A DNA stretch of 64,000 nt from Dongia deserti (GCF_003574735.1 NZ_QORW01000008.1:186001-250000); one strand, 5' to 3'. Counted from the first letter of the stretch, positions 17,736 to 26,838 are shown. Notes: generated by a model from the sequence alone, not told the origin. Translations and numbers: made by a program.

Positions 17736-18146
17736 ATGGTCGACTATTTGGTTGTGACGCTCCAGCATCCTTCTGGCGGCTGGGTGGCAGTACTTCCCGA
17801 CTTTGTTGGCGTGACCGGACGGGCGACGTCGATGCAACATGCCATCGACCGCGCCGCGGCAGGAGCAAGAGAGGTCTGCGCCGTCATCTTCGACATCAAG
17901 AAAGCCATGCCGCAGCCATGCGACATAGGCGCCGCGCAAAAGAATCACCGTTGGGCCAAGGAATACGGCATCGACTGGCAACAGGCGGTCATTCAGAAAG
18001 TGACGCTGTCGCACCCCGGCACCGGCTTGCGCCGCCGTCCTGCCAAACGCGAGAGCAAGGTCGTGGAATGGTCGCGCCGAGCGGCGGCCAGGCGGGCGAG
18101 CATCGCCGTGGCGTCCGCAGCGTCTTACGCACCGCAGGCAGAGTAG
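17736..18146 (+). CDS. HicB-like fold protein, orphan
   Basis: A 136-aa protein. Residues 1-50 ('YLVVTLQHPSGGWVAVLPDFVG' then 'VTGRATSMQHAIDRAAAGA') match the partial RNase-H-like beta-beta-beta-alpha pattern of HicB antitoxins, in which a strand pair with G-G-W and P-D-x-x-G is followed by 'A...A...A...'. The C-terminal 60 residues are basic (RRRPAKRESK, RRAAARRAS) and could bind nucleic acid. No hicA toxin reading frame is adjacent on either side. It could be a stand-alone HicB-type regulator. The HicB call is moderate. Confidence 0.5.
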   Translation: MVDYLVVTLQHPSGGWVAVLPDFVGVTGRATSMQHAIDRAAAGAREVCAVIFDIKKAMPQPCDIGAAQKNHRWAKEYGIDWQQAVIQKVTLSHPGTGLRRRPAKRESKVVEWSRRAAARRASIAVASAASYAPQAE

Positions 18147-18155
18147 CGTCGCGCT

Positions 18156-18728
18156 TTATACCGCTTCGGTTCCGGCACCACGCAGCTTGAGAAGCGTGAA
18201 GCACGCGAGTCCGAAGCACAGCGCGACCGTGGCGCACAGCAAGCCGATCGCCACGATGACGGTCGAGCTCGAATAGGCGCCGGTCAGCTGGCCGGTGCTC
18301 GGCAAAGCGTCTTGTGCGAGCGGGACGGCGCTTTCTTGCAAGACGTCCCGCCAGTTCGGTAGAGGCGTCAGCTCGACTTTGCTGATCACATCGCGGGCCC
18401 GCAGCAATTCGTCACCGAACTGCTTGGCGATCGCGCCACAGATGGCGCCGCAGCCATGATAGATCGACACCCGCGCCCGGAGATTGGCGGCTGCCTTTTC
18501 CAGCCGTTCCGCCGCGTCGCCGATCGCTTCGTCGAAGCGGACTTGTGCGTCACCGCGATCCGAATCCCAGCGAACGCCGAATGCATGAATGGCCGCGGCA
18601 GCGTGCTGCTCGCTGTGCCGTTCACCCGCCATGTAGCCGACGAGGCCACTGCCGATACCGAATAAGAGCAAAGCAGTGGCTAGCAGAAGCAGGGATCTCG
18701 CCGGCAATCCCTCTTGATCCAGGGCCAT
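18156..18728 (-). CDS. Hypothetical membrane protein with two terminal TM helices
   Basis: A 190-aa protein. A transmembrane helix at about residues 11-32 (SLLLLATALLLFGIGSGLVG) and another at about residues 155-180 (TVIVAIGLLCATVALCFGLA) flank a region of about 120 residues that is likely periplasmic. That region is helical, acidic-basic and coiled-coil-like ('AERLEKAAANLRARV'), with three Cys (HGCGAICG). The arrangement resembles sensor-type or chemoreceptor-like periplasmic domains without a signalling module. No family recognised. It is convergent with the HicB-like gene, with only 9 bp between the stops. Confidence 0.6.
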   Translation of the reverse strand: MALDQEGLPARSLLLLATALLLFGIGSGLVGYMAGERHSEQHAAAAIHAFGVRWDSDRGDAQVRFDEAIGDAAERLEKAAANLRARVSIYHGCGAICGAIAKQFGDELLRARDVISKVELTPLPNWRDVLQESAVPLAQDALPSTGQLTGAYSSSTVIVAIGLLCATVALCFGLACFTLLKLRGAGTEAV

Positions 18729-18883
18729 GGCACTTCCCGCGCTGGTATGTCGAAAAACTGCAATAGAGCCAAATTTGGCTGCATTTTAACGAAAATTAAA
18801 GGTTTTGACGTCACGGTCACGTCATGCGGGAAAGGCGGTCCATCGGGATCGCCGCGCTTTGGGGGTGTGAAGGAGCGCACCAC

Positions 18884-19060
18884 ATGATCGACGGCATCGG
18901 ACTCAGCCAATCTCTCGCCGGCCTGTTGGAGGCCGGATCGCCCGAAGCCGACGATTGGGACACCAGCGCTCTGGCCGATTGGCCCAAGATCGCCTTCACG
19001 ACCGCTACACCGATTTCATCGGCCGAGCTTCTGGCCGCAGACTTTGACCAAGCACGTTAG
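18884..19060 (+). CDS. Small hypothetical protein
   Basis: A 58-aa acidic protein (MIDGIGLSQSLAGLLEAGSP...). AAGGAG lies nine bases before the ATG; the frame is open for 20 further codons upstream without such a site. The composition is soluble, with no recognised domain. Isolated between two reverse-strand genes. Low to moderate support. Confidence 0.4.
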   Translation: MIDGIGLSQSLAGLLEAGSPEADDWDTSALADWPKIAFTTATPISSAELLAADFDQAR

Positions 19061-19121
19061 TTCGACCGAGTAGCCCTCCAATCCTCCCCGACCTCGACGG
19101 CCGCACCCCACAGTGCGGCCG

Positions 19122-19730
19122 TTACTTTGAGTCCGACAGCGAGGCGACGATGAGGGCGGCAAAAGCCTCTTCTGCCTTCGCGGCGCTCACGCGGCCACGG
19201 CCAACTTCCCCGGTAATCGCGTCGCCGGCGCCGATAATGGCAAGGCACCGCAGGCGCAGTTCCTCCGTCGGCAGCTTCGTATGGGGCGCGAAGGCCCCGC
19301 AGTAGATCGTCACATAGCGATCGATCAGCGATTGATGGAACCTTTCCATCTGTTCGTCGCCCTTGAGGGCGGCGGAGACAGCATGCCACTCCGGCCCGAT
19401 GGCGCAATAGCAATCGATGAATGCCTTGGCGAGCACGCGCGCGACATTGCTCAACCGCGGCTTGGTGCGCTTCAGCGCATTCATGAGCGAGGCGACCTGC
19501 CGGTCGTCTATCTCTTGATAGAGCGCGACCAGAAGCCCGGCGCGCGTTTTGAAATGCTCATAAGCAATCGGCTTGGTTACGCCAGCGCGCTCAGCCAGGT
19601 AGCCGAGCGTTAGCGCGTCGGTACCCTCATCGCGCACAATCTCATGCGCCGTCGCAAGGAGCTGCTGGCGGCGTTCGGCCTTGGGTAGCTTCTTCGCCGG
19701 TGTTTTGCGCCGGCGCGCGGATTTCTCCAT
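19122..19730 (-). CDS. TetR-family transcriptional regulator
   Basis: A 202-aa repressor. The N-terminal basic tail (RRRKTPAKKLPKAERRQQLL) leads into the TetR HTH ('AHEIVRDEGTDALTLGYLAE', 'RAGVTKPIAYEHFKTRAGLL', about residues 17-70), and the C-terminal ligand domain is poorly conserved, as usual. Homology starts near the Met used here. The GGAG before it is very close, so a start at the upstream MVSERSV codon, inside the operator, is a possible alternative. It is divergent from the saccharopine-dehydrogenase-like gene, and the shared spacer holds two 13-bp palindromes, so it probably represses both itself and that operon. Confidence 0.85.
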   Translation of the reverse strand: MEKSARRRKTPAKKLPKAERRQQLLATAHEIVRDEGTDALTLGYLAERAGVTKPIAYEHFKTRAGLLVALYQEIDDRQVASLMNALKRTKPRLSNVARVLAKAFIDCYCAIGPEWHAVSAALKGDEQMERFHQSLIDRYVTIYCGAFAPHTKLPTEELRLRCLAIIGAGDAITGEVGRGRVSAAKAEEAFAALIVASLSDSK

Positions 19731-19777
19731 CTCCAAAAAATTCCACGAAAGGCGACGGTTGAAAACCGACCGCTCAC

Positions 19778-19804
19778 TTACCATTAGTAACTTACCAACG
19801 GTAA
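19778..19804. promoter_or_regulatory. Tandem palindromic TetR operator
   Basis: Two adjacent 13-bp sites of the form TTAC-N5-GTAA: TTACCATTAGTAA (19778-19790) and the perfect palindrome TTACCAACGGTAA (19792-19804), centred 14 bp apart. They lie in the divergent spacer between the TetR gene and the operon it faces, directly before the ribosome site of the latter. This is the expected position of an autoregulatory TetR operator. Confidence 0.7.
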
Positions 19805-19816
19805 TGGAGAATGGCA

Positions 19817-20857
19817 ATGCCTACCAGCAAGCACTACCCAGTCCTCATCGTCGGCGGATCGGGCATCGTCGGCTCGCAGGCGGCGCAGACGTTGCGCCGG
19901 CTTCATCCCGAACTTCCCATCGCGATCGGTGGCCGCAATCTGGAGCGCGCGAAAAAGACGGCGGGCGACGTTGGCAATGCCGAAGCCGTCAAGGTCGATG
20001 TCGCCGAAGCTGATCTCGGCCTATCCGACCAGCGCTTCAGCGCGGTTGTGATGTTCGCGAAGGACGACACGCTCAACGGCTTGAAACACGCCCAGGCCAA
20101 GAAGATCCCCTATATCGGCATTTCGTCCGGCGTCTTCGAAGTAGGGCCGGAGATGGCACTTCATATTCGCGCCCCAAGGAGCGCACCCATCCTGATGGGC
20201 AGCCAGTGGCTGGTCGGCGCCGCAACTCTGCCGACGCTGGAATTCGCGCGGGAGTTTGAGTCACTTGAGTCAATCGAGCTGGCCGCGGTGTTCGATGAAC
20301 AGGACATGGGTGGACCGGCGGCGGCCGCCGACTTCGAGCGGCTGACCCAAGCCGCGCCGAGCCCGCTGATTCTCAAGGACGGCAAATGGCGCTGGATCAA
20401 CGGCGCGGAAGCGACGCGCCAAGTGAAGGATCGCGAAGGCGCGGTGCGGGAAGCGAACACCTACACGCCGCTCGACGTGCTGAGCCTCGCAACCGCCACC
20501 GACGCCAAGTCGATCCGCTTCGACCTGGTCTACGGCGAATCCGCAACGCGAAAGCGCGGCGAGCCTTTCTCCACCGAGATTATCATCGAGCTGAAGGGCC
20601 GGCTGAAGAACGGCAAGGCGGGGAGCGCGCGCTACGACCTGTTCCATCCTGGCGGGCAGGCGCCCGTCACCGCTCTGTCCGTCGCGATCGCTGTGGAGCG
20701 CCTGCTTGGCCTTGCCGGTGGAGAGAAAGTCGAGCCGGGCCTCTATTTCCCCGACAGCCTCATCGAGCCGGCCTATGCCCTGCGCCGCCACCAGGAGTTC
20801 GGCATGGAGGTGCGCCGCGCGGCGGCGAATTTCCACCCCTCGAAATCAGGAGTGTAA
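19817..20857 (+). CDS. Saccharopine dehydrogenase-like NAD(P)-binding protein
   Basis: A 346-aa protein starting with a Rossmann fold ('YPVLIVGGSGIVGSQAAQTL', G-G-S-G-x-V-G) and 'IAIGGRNLERAKKTA', as in the saccharopine dehydrogenase / trans-acting enoyl reductase group. The C-terminal domain ('TPLDVLSLATATDAKSIRFD') shows no specific catalytic motif. GGAGA lies six bases before this ATG, so it is preferred over an ATG two codons upstream. It is divergent from TetR and 2 bp from a RidA gene, which together suggest oxidation of an amino compound to an imine that RidA then hydrolyses. That is inference. Confidence 0.75.
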   Translation: MPTSKHYPVLIVGGSGIVGSQAAQTLRRLHPELPIAIGGRNLERAKKTAGDVGNAEAVKVDVAEADLGLSDQRFSAVVMFAKDDTLNGLKHAQAKKIPYIGISSGVFEVGPEMALHIRAPRSAPILMGSQWLVGAATLPTLEFAREFESLESIELAAVFDEQDMGGPAAAADFERLTQAAPSPLILKDGKWRWINGAEATRQVKDREGAVREANTYTPLDVLSLATATDAKSIRFDLVYGESATRKRGEPFSTEIIIELKGRLKNGKAGSARYDLFHPGGQAPVTALSVAIAVERLLGLAGGEKVEPGLYFPDSLIEPAYALRRHQEFGMEVRRAAANFHPSKSGV

Positions 20858-20859
20858 CG

Positions 20860-21258
20860 ATGGCTAAACGCGATGCGATTTTCCCCGCCGGCCGGCAGGC
20901 GCTCTACGAGATGAACCGCTATTCGGCGGCGATCCGCTCGGGCGACTTTCTGTTCGTCTCGGGCCAGGTCGGCAGCCGCGAAGACGGGTCGCCCGAGCCG
21001 GTCTTCGAAAAGCAGGTCCAGCTTGCCTTCGACAATCTCGCGGCCGTGCTGAAAGCGGCCGGTTGCACGTTCGACGACGTCGTCGACGTAACCACGTTCC
21101 ACACCGACCCACGCACGCAGTGGGAGACGTTTGCCGCCGTTCGCCTTAGAGCGATCGGTGACCCGCCCTACCCGAACTGGACCGCGGTGGGTGTGAACTG
21201 GCTGGCGGGCTTCGATTTCGAGATCAAGGTCATCGCGCGCCTTCCTCAGCCAGCCTAA
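20860..21258 (+). CDS. RidA family (YjgF/YER057c/UK114) protein
   Basis: A 132-aa trimeric-fold protein. Motifs 'AIRSGDFLFVSGQVGSREDG', 'QVQLAFDNLAAVLKAAGCTFDDVV' and 'HTDPRTQWETFAAVR', plus the acidic C-terminal stretch, fit the RidA superfamily. The archetypal RidA arginine (around 'P.R') is not obvious, so it may belong to one of the Rid2-7 groups rather than RidA proper. The family deaminates reactive enamine/imine intermediates made by amino acid enzymes. AGGAG precedes the ATG. It is translated just 2 bp after the saccharopine-dehydrogenase-like gene and is probably co-regulated by the TetR protein. Confidence 0.85.
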   Translation: MAKRDAIFPAGRQALYEMNRYSAAIRSGDFLFVSGQVGSREDGSPEPVFEKQVQLAFDNLAAVLKAAGCTFDDVVDVTTFHTDPRTQWETFAAVRLRAIGDPPYPNWTAVGVNWLAGFDFEIKVIARLPQPA

Positions 21259-21282
21259 TCAATGGCGGCAGTGTGTCGCGCG

Positions 21283-23238
21283 TCATAGCTCGGCGGCGAC
21301 CTTGAGCCCTTCCAGCACAGCTTCTTCCGCCGTCCGCGGTGTCTGAGCGTCTCCGATCACGTGCACCTCTCCGCGCCAGCCGGCGAGCTCATCTTCCAGC
21401 TCGGCCACGCGATGGTGGCCGAGCGAGGCGACCAGCGTATCAACCTCCTCGAAGATGAGGGGCTCGCCGCTGGTCGCGTGCTGGAAATAGACAGTGTTGC
21501 CGTCGACGCCGTAGATGCGGGCGTAGGGCACGATCTCGACGCCGAGCTTGTGCAGCTGTCCGACCCAATGGTCGCGGACATATTGGTGGATGCGCTGGCC
21601 CGCCATGTAGCCGTCGACACAGAGCCGTACGCGGCAGCCCTGCCGTGCCAGCATCTCCGCGACACCCATACCGATCCAGTCACAGCGCCAATCAGCGATC
21701 ACGACGGACTGGCCGACATTGGCCTCGTTCCGGATCACCTGCCAGGCATTGACGACATGCCCAGTCTCGACTCCCTCGATCTCCGCCGCGCGCGGCTTGG
21801 CACCTGTGGCGATGATCACCGCGTCGGGCTCTTCCGCGTCTACAAGGGCGCGCGTCACTTTGGTGCGCAGCGCAACGCACGCCCCAGCCAGCTGCATTTC
21901 GCGCGACAGGTTGGTGACGATGCCGCCGAACTCCGCGCGGCCAGGCAGCATCTGCGCCAGCAGCGCCTGACCGCCGAGGCGTTCGCTCGCCTCGTAGAGC
22001 GTGATGTCGTGGCCGCGCTCGGCTGCGATGGCCGCGGCTTTCATGCCGCCCGGCCCTCCGCCGGCAATGATGATCTTCTTCTTGCGTGCAGCCGGCTTGA
22101 GCGTGCCGTAGGCGAGCTCGCGCCCGGTCTCCGGGTGCTGAATGCAGGAGATGGGATAGCCGAGATGGAAGTGCCCGATGCAGGCCTGGTTGCAGCCGAT
22201 GCAGGCACGGATGTCGTCCAGCCGTCCGACCTCGGCTTTCCCCGCCATCTCGGGATCGCAGATCATCGCGCGGGTCATGCCGACCATGTCGGCCTGGCCG
22301 GAGGCGATCACCTTCTCGGCGTCCTGCGGCTGGTTGATGCGGCCGGCGACGAACACCGCCGCCTTGACCTTGGACTTCACCGCCGCCGCGAACGGCGCGA
22401 CATAGGCATTGGCGATCGCCATTGGCGGCGCGATGTGAACAGCGCTGCCGAAGCCGGCGGATGAGCCGGCGATGACGTTCACATAATCGAGCAGCCCATC
22501 GAGCGCGACGATCGCCTGCAGGCTTTCCGACTCTTGCAATCCGTCCGGATCCTTTTCATCGCCGCTGATGCGCAAGCCAACGATCGTGTCTTCGTCGACA
22601 TGCGCGCGCACCGCCTGGATGACTTCGCGCAGGAAGCGCAGCCGGTTCTCGAAAGGCCCGCCATATTCATCCTCGCGCTGGTTGATGCGCGGATTGAGGA
22701 ACTGCGCCGGGAGATAGCCATGGCTCGCGACGATCTCCAAACCATCGAGACCCGCGCCGCGCAGCCGCCGAGCCGAAATGCCGTAGCCTTCGATCACCTC
22801 GGCGATCAACGCCTTCGACATCGGCCTCGGCATCACGTGGAAGCGCTCGTTCGGAACGGCCGACGGTGCATAGGCGACCGGCGCGCTGCCATCCTGGCTT
22901 TCCATGATTTCGCGGCCCGGATGGAACAATTGCCCAAAGATCTTGCAGCCGTGCTTGTGCACGGTTTCGGCCAGGCGGCGATAGCCGGGAACGCTCTCTT
23001 CCGAGGCCATCAGCACATGCGACGTATATTTCGCGGTCTCGTGGATGCCGGCGGCCTGCACCACGATCAGGCCCGCGCCGCCTTTGGCGCGCGCTTCGTG
23101 ATAGGCGATCAGCGCATCATTCGGCACGCCGCCGGTGATGAGCGTCGTGTCGTGGCCGGTGGAGAGGATGCGGTTCTTGATCTCCAAACCGCGGATGCGG
23201 ATGGGGGAGAAGAGGTGCGAGAATCCCGGTGCTGCCAC
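21283..23238 (-). CDS. OYE-type flavin oxidoreductase with Fe-S cluster and FAD domain
   Basis: A 651-aa enzyme of the 2,4-dienoyl-CoA reductase / trimethylamine dehydrogenase / N-methylproline demethylase group. The FMN TIM barrel covers residues 1-340 ('IKNRILSTGHDT', 'GLIVVQAAGIHETAKY', 'NPRINQREDEYGGPFENRLRF', the NxRxDxYGG-like motif). The 4Fe-4S site has C346, C349, C353 and C365 (CIGCNQAC...C). The FAD/NAD domain starts with 'IIIAGGGPGGMKAA' at 389-402. The CIGCNQ-CIG pattern is seen in demethylases of betaine-type amines and in related reductases. It is followed by its upstream partner cupin gene on the same strand. The substrate cannot be fixed. Confidence 0.85.
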   Translation of the reverse strand: MAAPGFSHLFSPIRIRGLEIKNRILSTGHDTTLITGGVPNDALIAYHEARAKGGAGLIVVQAAGIHETAKYTSHVLMASEESVPGYRRLAETVHKHGCKIFGQLFHPGREIMESQDGSAPVAYAPSAVPNERFHVMPRPMSKALIAEVIEGYGISARRLRGAGLDGLEIVASHGYLPAQFLNPRINQREDEYGGPFENRLRFLREVIQAVRAHVDEDTIVGLRISGDEKDPDGLQESESLQAIVALDGLLDYVNVIAGSSAGFGSAVHIAPPMAIANAYVAPFAAAVKSKVKAAVFVAGRINQPQDAEKVIASGQADMVGMTRAMICDPEMAGKAEVGRLDDIRACIGCNQACIGHFHLGYPISCIQHPETGRELAYGTLKPAARKKKIIIAGGGPGGMKAAAIAAERGHDITLYEASERLGGQALLAQMLPGRAEFGGIVTNLSREMQLAGACVALRTKVTRALVDAEEPDAVIIATGAKPRAAEIEGVETGHVVNAWQVIRNEANVGQSVVIADWRCDWIGMGVAEMLARQGCRVRLCVDGYMAGQRIHQYVRDHWVGQLHKLGVEIVPYARIYGVDGNTVYFQHATSGEPLIFEEVDTLVASLGHHRVAELEDELAGWRGEVHVIGDAQTPRTAEEAVLEGLKVAAEL

Positions 23239-23247
23239 GTCAGTGCC

Positions 23248-23619
23248 TCACGCCAGTCCGTGCTTCTGCCGCCAGTCGACCGGATGCAGCGCGTAGAACA
23301 CCGTCGCCTTGTCGCCCTCGTACTTGATCGACGTGTTTTCCGGGATCCAGATCACGTCACCCGGCGCGCAGGAATAGGTCTCGCTGCCAGCGACTAACCG
23401 GAACGTGCCTTCCAGCACCACGATCACCTCGTCGTACAGCACGGTCCAATCGATCGAGCAGCCATCGAAGGTTGCGACGCCCGCACCCATGCTCTTGCTC
23501 ATCTCCGGCCCGACCAGCCGTGCAATGGTCGCCGTGCCCGGCGGTCCGCCGAACGCGGCGAAACTCATCTCCGACTTGCGGAAGTGAGCGACCTTCGCCG
23601 CGGTTTTCGTCTCTGCCAT
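23248..23619 (-). CDS. Cupin protein, EutQ-like
   Basis: A 123-aa protein. A single cupin barrel covers about residues 45-112 ('VLYDEVIVVLEGTFRLVAGS', 'CAPGDVIWIPENTSIKYEGD'), with the two cupin motifs present but few His ligands, as in EutQ-like cupins. GGGAGAG precedes this Met, and a Met nine codons upstream lacks a site. The gene lies 9 bp upstream of the OYE-type oxidoreductase and is probably its operon partner. It may act as an isomerase or binding protein for the same substrate, but this is inference. Confidence 0.75.
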   Translation of the reverse strand: MAETKTAAKVAHFRKSEMSFAAFGGPPGTATIARLVGPEMSKSMGAGVATFDGCSIDWTVLYDEVIVVLEGTFRLVAGSETYSCAPGDVIWIPENTSIKYEGDKATVFYALHPVDWRQKHGLA

Positions 23620-23772
23620 GTGGCTCTCCCAGATCTTTCGCCGCAAACCTAGCGACGCGCCTCCAGCGGTGCAACTCGCGCGGAATGGTAGGCTAGGTCT
23701 GGATTCCGGTTGACAAGGGCAGGGCTGCCGGTTCGTTTAGCGCCGACAATCCATCCACTGAGGTCGCCGCCG

Positions 23773-25065
23773 ATGATTCCCCGCTATTCCCGTCCTGAAA
23801 TGGCCAAGATCTGGGAGCCGGAGAACCGGTTCCGTATCTGGTTCGAGATAGAGGCCCATGCCTGCGATGCGCAGGCGGAACTGGGCGTAATCCCAAAGGA
23901 AGCGGCCAAGGAAGTCTGGGCCAAGGGCAAATGGGAGATCGCACGCATCGACGAGATCGAGCGCGAGACCAAGCACGATGTGATCGCCTTCCTCACCAAC
24001 CTTGCGGAGCATGTAGGCCCTTCCGCGCGCTTCGTGCATCAGGGCATGACCTCCTCCGACGTGCTGGACACCTGTCTCGCGGTGCAGCTGAAGCAGGCAT
24101 CGGACCTGCTGCTGAAGGATCTGGATCTCATCCTCGCGGCCCTGAAGAGGCGCGCGCTCGAGCACAAGATGACGCCGACCATCGGCCGCAGCCACGGCAT
24201 CCATGCCGAGCCGACGACCTTCGGCCTCAAGCTCGCGGGCCACTACGCCGCCTTCGACCGTGCCAAGCGGCGCCTCATCGCTGCGCGCGACGAGGTCGCG
24301 ACCTGCGCCATCTCCGGCGCGGTCGGCACCTTCGCCAACATCGATCCCAAGGTCGAGGCGCATGTCGCCGCCAAGCTCGGCCTGAAGATCGAGCCGGTCT
24401 CCACCCAGATCATCCCGCGCGATCGGCACGCGATGTTCTTCGCGACGCTCGGCGTCATCGCCTCCTCGATCGAGAACCTGGCGATCGAGATCCGGCATCT
24501 GCAGCGCTCCGAGATGCGCGAGGCGGAGGAATATTTCTCGCCGGGCCAGAAGGGCTCTTCAGCCATGCCGCACAAGCGCAATCCGGTGCTCACGGAGAAT
24601 CTGACTGGCCTTGCGCGCATCGTGCGCGCAGCGGTCACGCCCGCGCTGGAGAACGTCGCGCTCTGGCATGAGCGCGATATCTCGCACTCCGCCGTCGAGC
24701 GCGTGTTCGGCCCGGACGCGACCATTGCGCTTGACTTTGCCCTGGTGCGCCTCGCCGGCGTGATCGATAAGCTGATCGTCTATCCCGAGGCCATGGCAAA
24801 GAATGTCGAGACCTATGGCGGCCTGGTCCATTCTCAGCGCGTGCTGCTGGCTCTCACGCAAGCGGGAGTCAGCCGCGAGGATTCCTACAAGTTGGTTCAG
24901 CGCAACGCGATGAAAGTGTGGCTGGAAGGCAAGGACTTCCTGGCCGAGCTCAAGGCCGATCCTGACGTGACCGCGCGCCTGAAGCCCGCCGAGATCGAGG
25001 AATGCTTCGATCTCGCTTATCACACCAAGCATGTGGATACGATTTTTGCCCGAGTCTTCGCATAG
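23773..25065 (+). CDS. purB: Adenylosuccinate lyase
   Basis: A 430-aa enzyme that cleaves SAICAR to AICAR and adenylosuccinate to AMP in purine synthesis. The fumarase-superfamily signature '[11 protein letters not shown]' is at about residues 264-274, with '[16 protein letters not shown]' carrying the catalytic His and '[12 protein letters not shown]' the substrate loop. The length is standard for the type that starts '[14 protein letters not shown]'. The upstream in-frame 21 codons contain no ribosome site. It overlaps the GNAT start by 35 bp. The rest of the purine genes lie 6 kb further on. Confidence 0.97.
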   Translation: MIPRYSRPEMAKIWEPENRFRIWFEIEAHACDAQAELGVIPKEAAKEVWAKGKWEIARIDEIERETKHDVIAFLTNLAEHVGPSARFVHQGMTSSDVLDTCLAVQLKQASDLLLKDLDLILAALKRRALEHKMTPTIGRSHGIHAEPTTFGLKLAGHYAAFDRAKRRLIAARDEVATCAISGAVGTFANIDPKVEAHVAAKLGLKIEPVSTQIIPRDRHAMFFATLGVIASSIENLAIEIRHLQRSEMREAEEYFSPGQKGSSAMPHKRNPVLTENLTGLARIVRAAVTPALENVALWHERDISHSAVERVFGPDATIALDFALVRLAGVIDKLIVYPEAMAKNVETYGGLVHSQRVLLALTQAGVSREDSYKLVQRNAMKVWLEGKDFLAELKADPDVTARLKPAEIEECFDLAYHTKHVDTIFARVFA

Positions 25066-25918
25066 CGCGTCGTGGGTCAATAGAGCACCGTCGATTACCA
25101 TCGAGGAGGCATTTGCCTACTGTCGGTCGCACCCTGTCGCCGGCATCGATCTCGAGCGCTTCCTCGGCATCTTCACGACCGATGCCCATCGTATCGTCGA
25201 TGCGCGCGATGTCGGGCTGGTCGGGATCATCATGGACCGCCTGACCATCGTCGACGGCGCGAAGCCGTTCGAGTGGATCGGCGGCGATGTCGAGAAGATC
25301 GACGCGACGACATTTCCCATCGTCGTCGAACGTCTGCGCCGAACGGCCCGCGAACTCGGGATCCCGTCCATCGATCTGGCCTTGAGCGCCCACTGGTCGA
25401 ACGTGCGGGATTTGCTGGCACGGGAGGGCGCTCATCCGCAGTTCGTCGATCTCGAGCTTACCCATGCGGATTGCAATTGGGGGCCTGACCGCCCGCTGCC
25501 GGAAGGCTGGCGCTGGGCCCTGGTCACACCGGACCGCGAGCCGGCTTATATTTCGCTGCTCAATTGTGGCATGGGACCGATGCCCGGCGTTTATGTGCCG
25601 CCGGAGGCCGAGGCGCTGGCCTCCATGCGCACCACCGCGGATGGCACCAAGCTGCTGCTGGATGCGCAGGGGCAAGCGCAAGCGATGATCCGCTGCAAAC
25701 TGGCAAACCGCTATCTGCACCTGATCTGCTGTGCGTCCGAGATGCGGGGCAGGGGGCTCGGCCGCCTTGCGCTGGACGAGGTGCGCCGTATGCTGGGACC
25801 AGGACCTCTGCATCTGACGGTCGTGAAACAGAACGAGCATGCGCACGGTTTCTATCTGCACATGGGCTTTGTGGAGACGGAGCAGATCGAGATCTGGCGA
25901 TTGCCGATTGTGCCATGA
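25031..25918 (+). CDS. GNAT-family N-acetyltransferase
   Basis: A 295-aa protein whose C-terminal half holds the acetyl-CoA fold: 'YLHLICCASEMRGRGLGRLALDEVRRML' (about residues 236-263, R-x-x-G-x-G/A) and 'ELTVVKQNEHAHGFYLHMGFVETE'-like strand-helix (about residues 265-288). The N-terminal half (1-180) has no recognised motif and may select the substrate. The ATG overlaps the end of purB by 35 bp and the stop overlaps the desaturase start (ATGA), so the three genes look translationally coupled. The substrate is unknown. Confidence 0.7.
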   Translation: MWIRFLPESSHSASWVNRAPSITIEEAFAYCRSHPVAGIDLERFLGIFTTDAHRIVDARDVGLVGIIMDRLTIVDGAKPFEWIGGDVEKIDATTFPIVVERLRRTARELGIPSIDLALSAHWSNVRDLLAREGAHPQFVDLELTHADCNWGPDRPLPEGWRWALVTPDREPAYISLLNCGMGPMPGVYVPPEAEALASMRTTADGTKLLLDAQGQAQAMIRCKLANRYLHLICCASEMRGRGLGRLALDEVRRMLGPGPLHLTVVKQNEHAHGFYLHMGFVETEQIEIWRLPIVP

Positions 25919-26832
25919 ATGATTGGGCTCACATTGCCACGGAAGTGATCGGGCGGACGGAATTGAAGCGCCTGTCCGAGCGCCGCGACGCGCCCGGGCT
26001 GCTCCAGCTCGCCGGGCACGTCGCGCTGCTCGTGGTGACCGGCACGCTCGTCCATCGCAGCTTCGGCACGATCTGGCTATGGCCGGCAATGTTCGCGCAC
26101 GGCGTCGCACTGACCTTCCTGTTCGCGCCCTTGCACGAAACCATTCACCGCACGGCATTCCACAATCGCGCGCTGAACGATGGAGTGGCGTTCGTCATCG
26201 GTGTGCTGCTGGTCCTGCCGCGAGAGTTCTTCCGCGCCTTCCATTTCGCGCATCATCGCTTCACGCAGGAAGCGACCGATCCCGAGCTCGGCATCCCGAA
26301 GCCGGCCAACGCGCGACAGTTCTTGTGGTGCGTTTCCGGCATGCCGTACTGGATCGCGGGATTTCGCGGATTGGCGTTGCACGCCGCCGGCATCCTGCGC
26401 GAGCCGTTCTACGCAACCGACCGCGTGCGCCGCAGCGTCATCCTGGAAGCGCGTTGGGTGCTGGCGATCTATGCCATTGCGCTGGTGGGCTCTATCGCCG
26501 CGGGCAGCACGGTGCTGCTGTGGTACTGGGTGATCCCGGCTCTGCTAGGCCAGCCGGTCTTGCGGCTCTATCTGCTGGCTGAGCATTCCGGATGTCCGCG
26601 CAGTCGCGACATGCTGGAGAATTCGCGCACCACCTATACCAACGGGCTCGTGCGCTTTCTGGCCTGGAACATGCCCTTCCACGCCGAGCACCACGCCTGG
26701 CCTTCGATCCCGTTTCACGCGCTGCCCCAGGCAAACGCACTGGTCCGCACGAAGTTGCGGACGACCGCGCCCGGCTACCGCGCGGCCTTGGGCGAGATCT
26801 GGGCGGCGATGCGGGCAGGGCGGCAGCTCTAA
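25915..26832 (+). CDS. Fatty acid desaturase family protein
   Basis: A 305-aa membrane di-iron enzyme with three histidine boxes: HETIH (74-78), HFAHH (110-114) and HAEHH (near 260). Hydrophobic stretches between them fit four transmembrane helices. The family desaturates or hydroxylates acyl chains, carotenoids or alkanes. The ATG overlaps the GNAT stop (ATGA). Its pairing with a GNAT could imply an amide-linked acyl substrate, but this is inference from position only. Confidence 0.85.
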   Translation: MNDWAHIATEVIGRTELKRLSERRDAPGLLQLAGHVALLVVTGTLVHRSFGTIWLWPAMFAHGVALTFLFAPLHETIHRTAFHNRALNDGVAFVIGVLLVLPREFFRAFHFAHHRFTQEATDPELGIPKPANARQFLWCVSGMPYWIAGFRGLALHAAGILREPFYATDRVRRSVILEARWVLAIYAIALVGSIAAGSTVLLWYWVIPALLGQPVLRLYLLAEHSGCPRSRDMLENSRTTYTNGLVRFLAWNMPFHAEHHAWPSIPFHALPQANALVRTKLRTTAPGYRAALGEIWAAMRAGRQL

Positions 26833-26838
26833 TCTACC

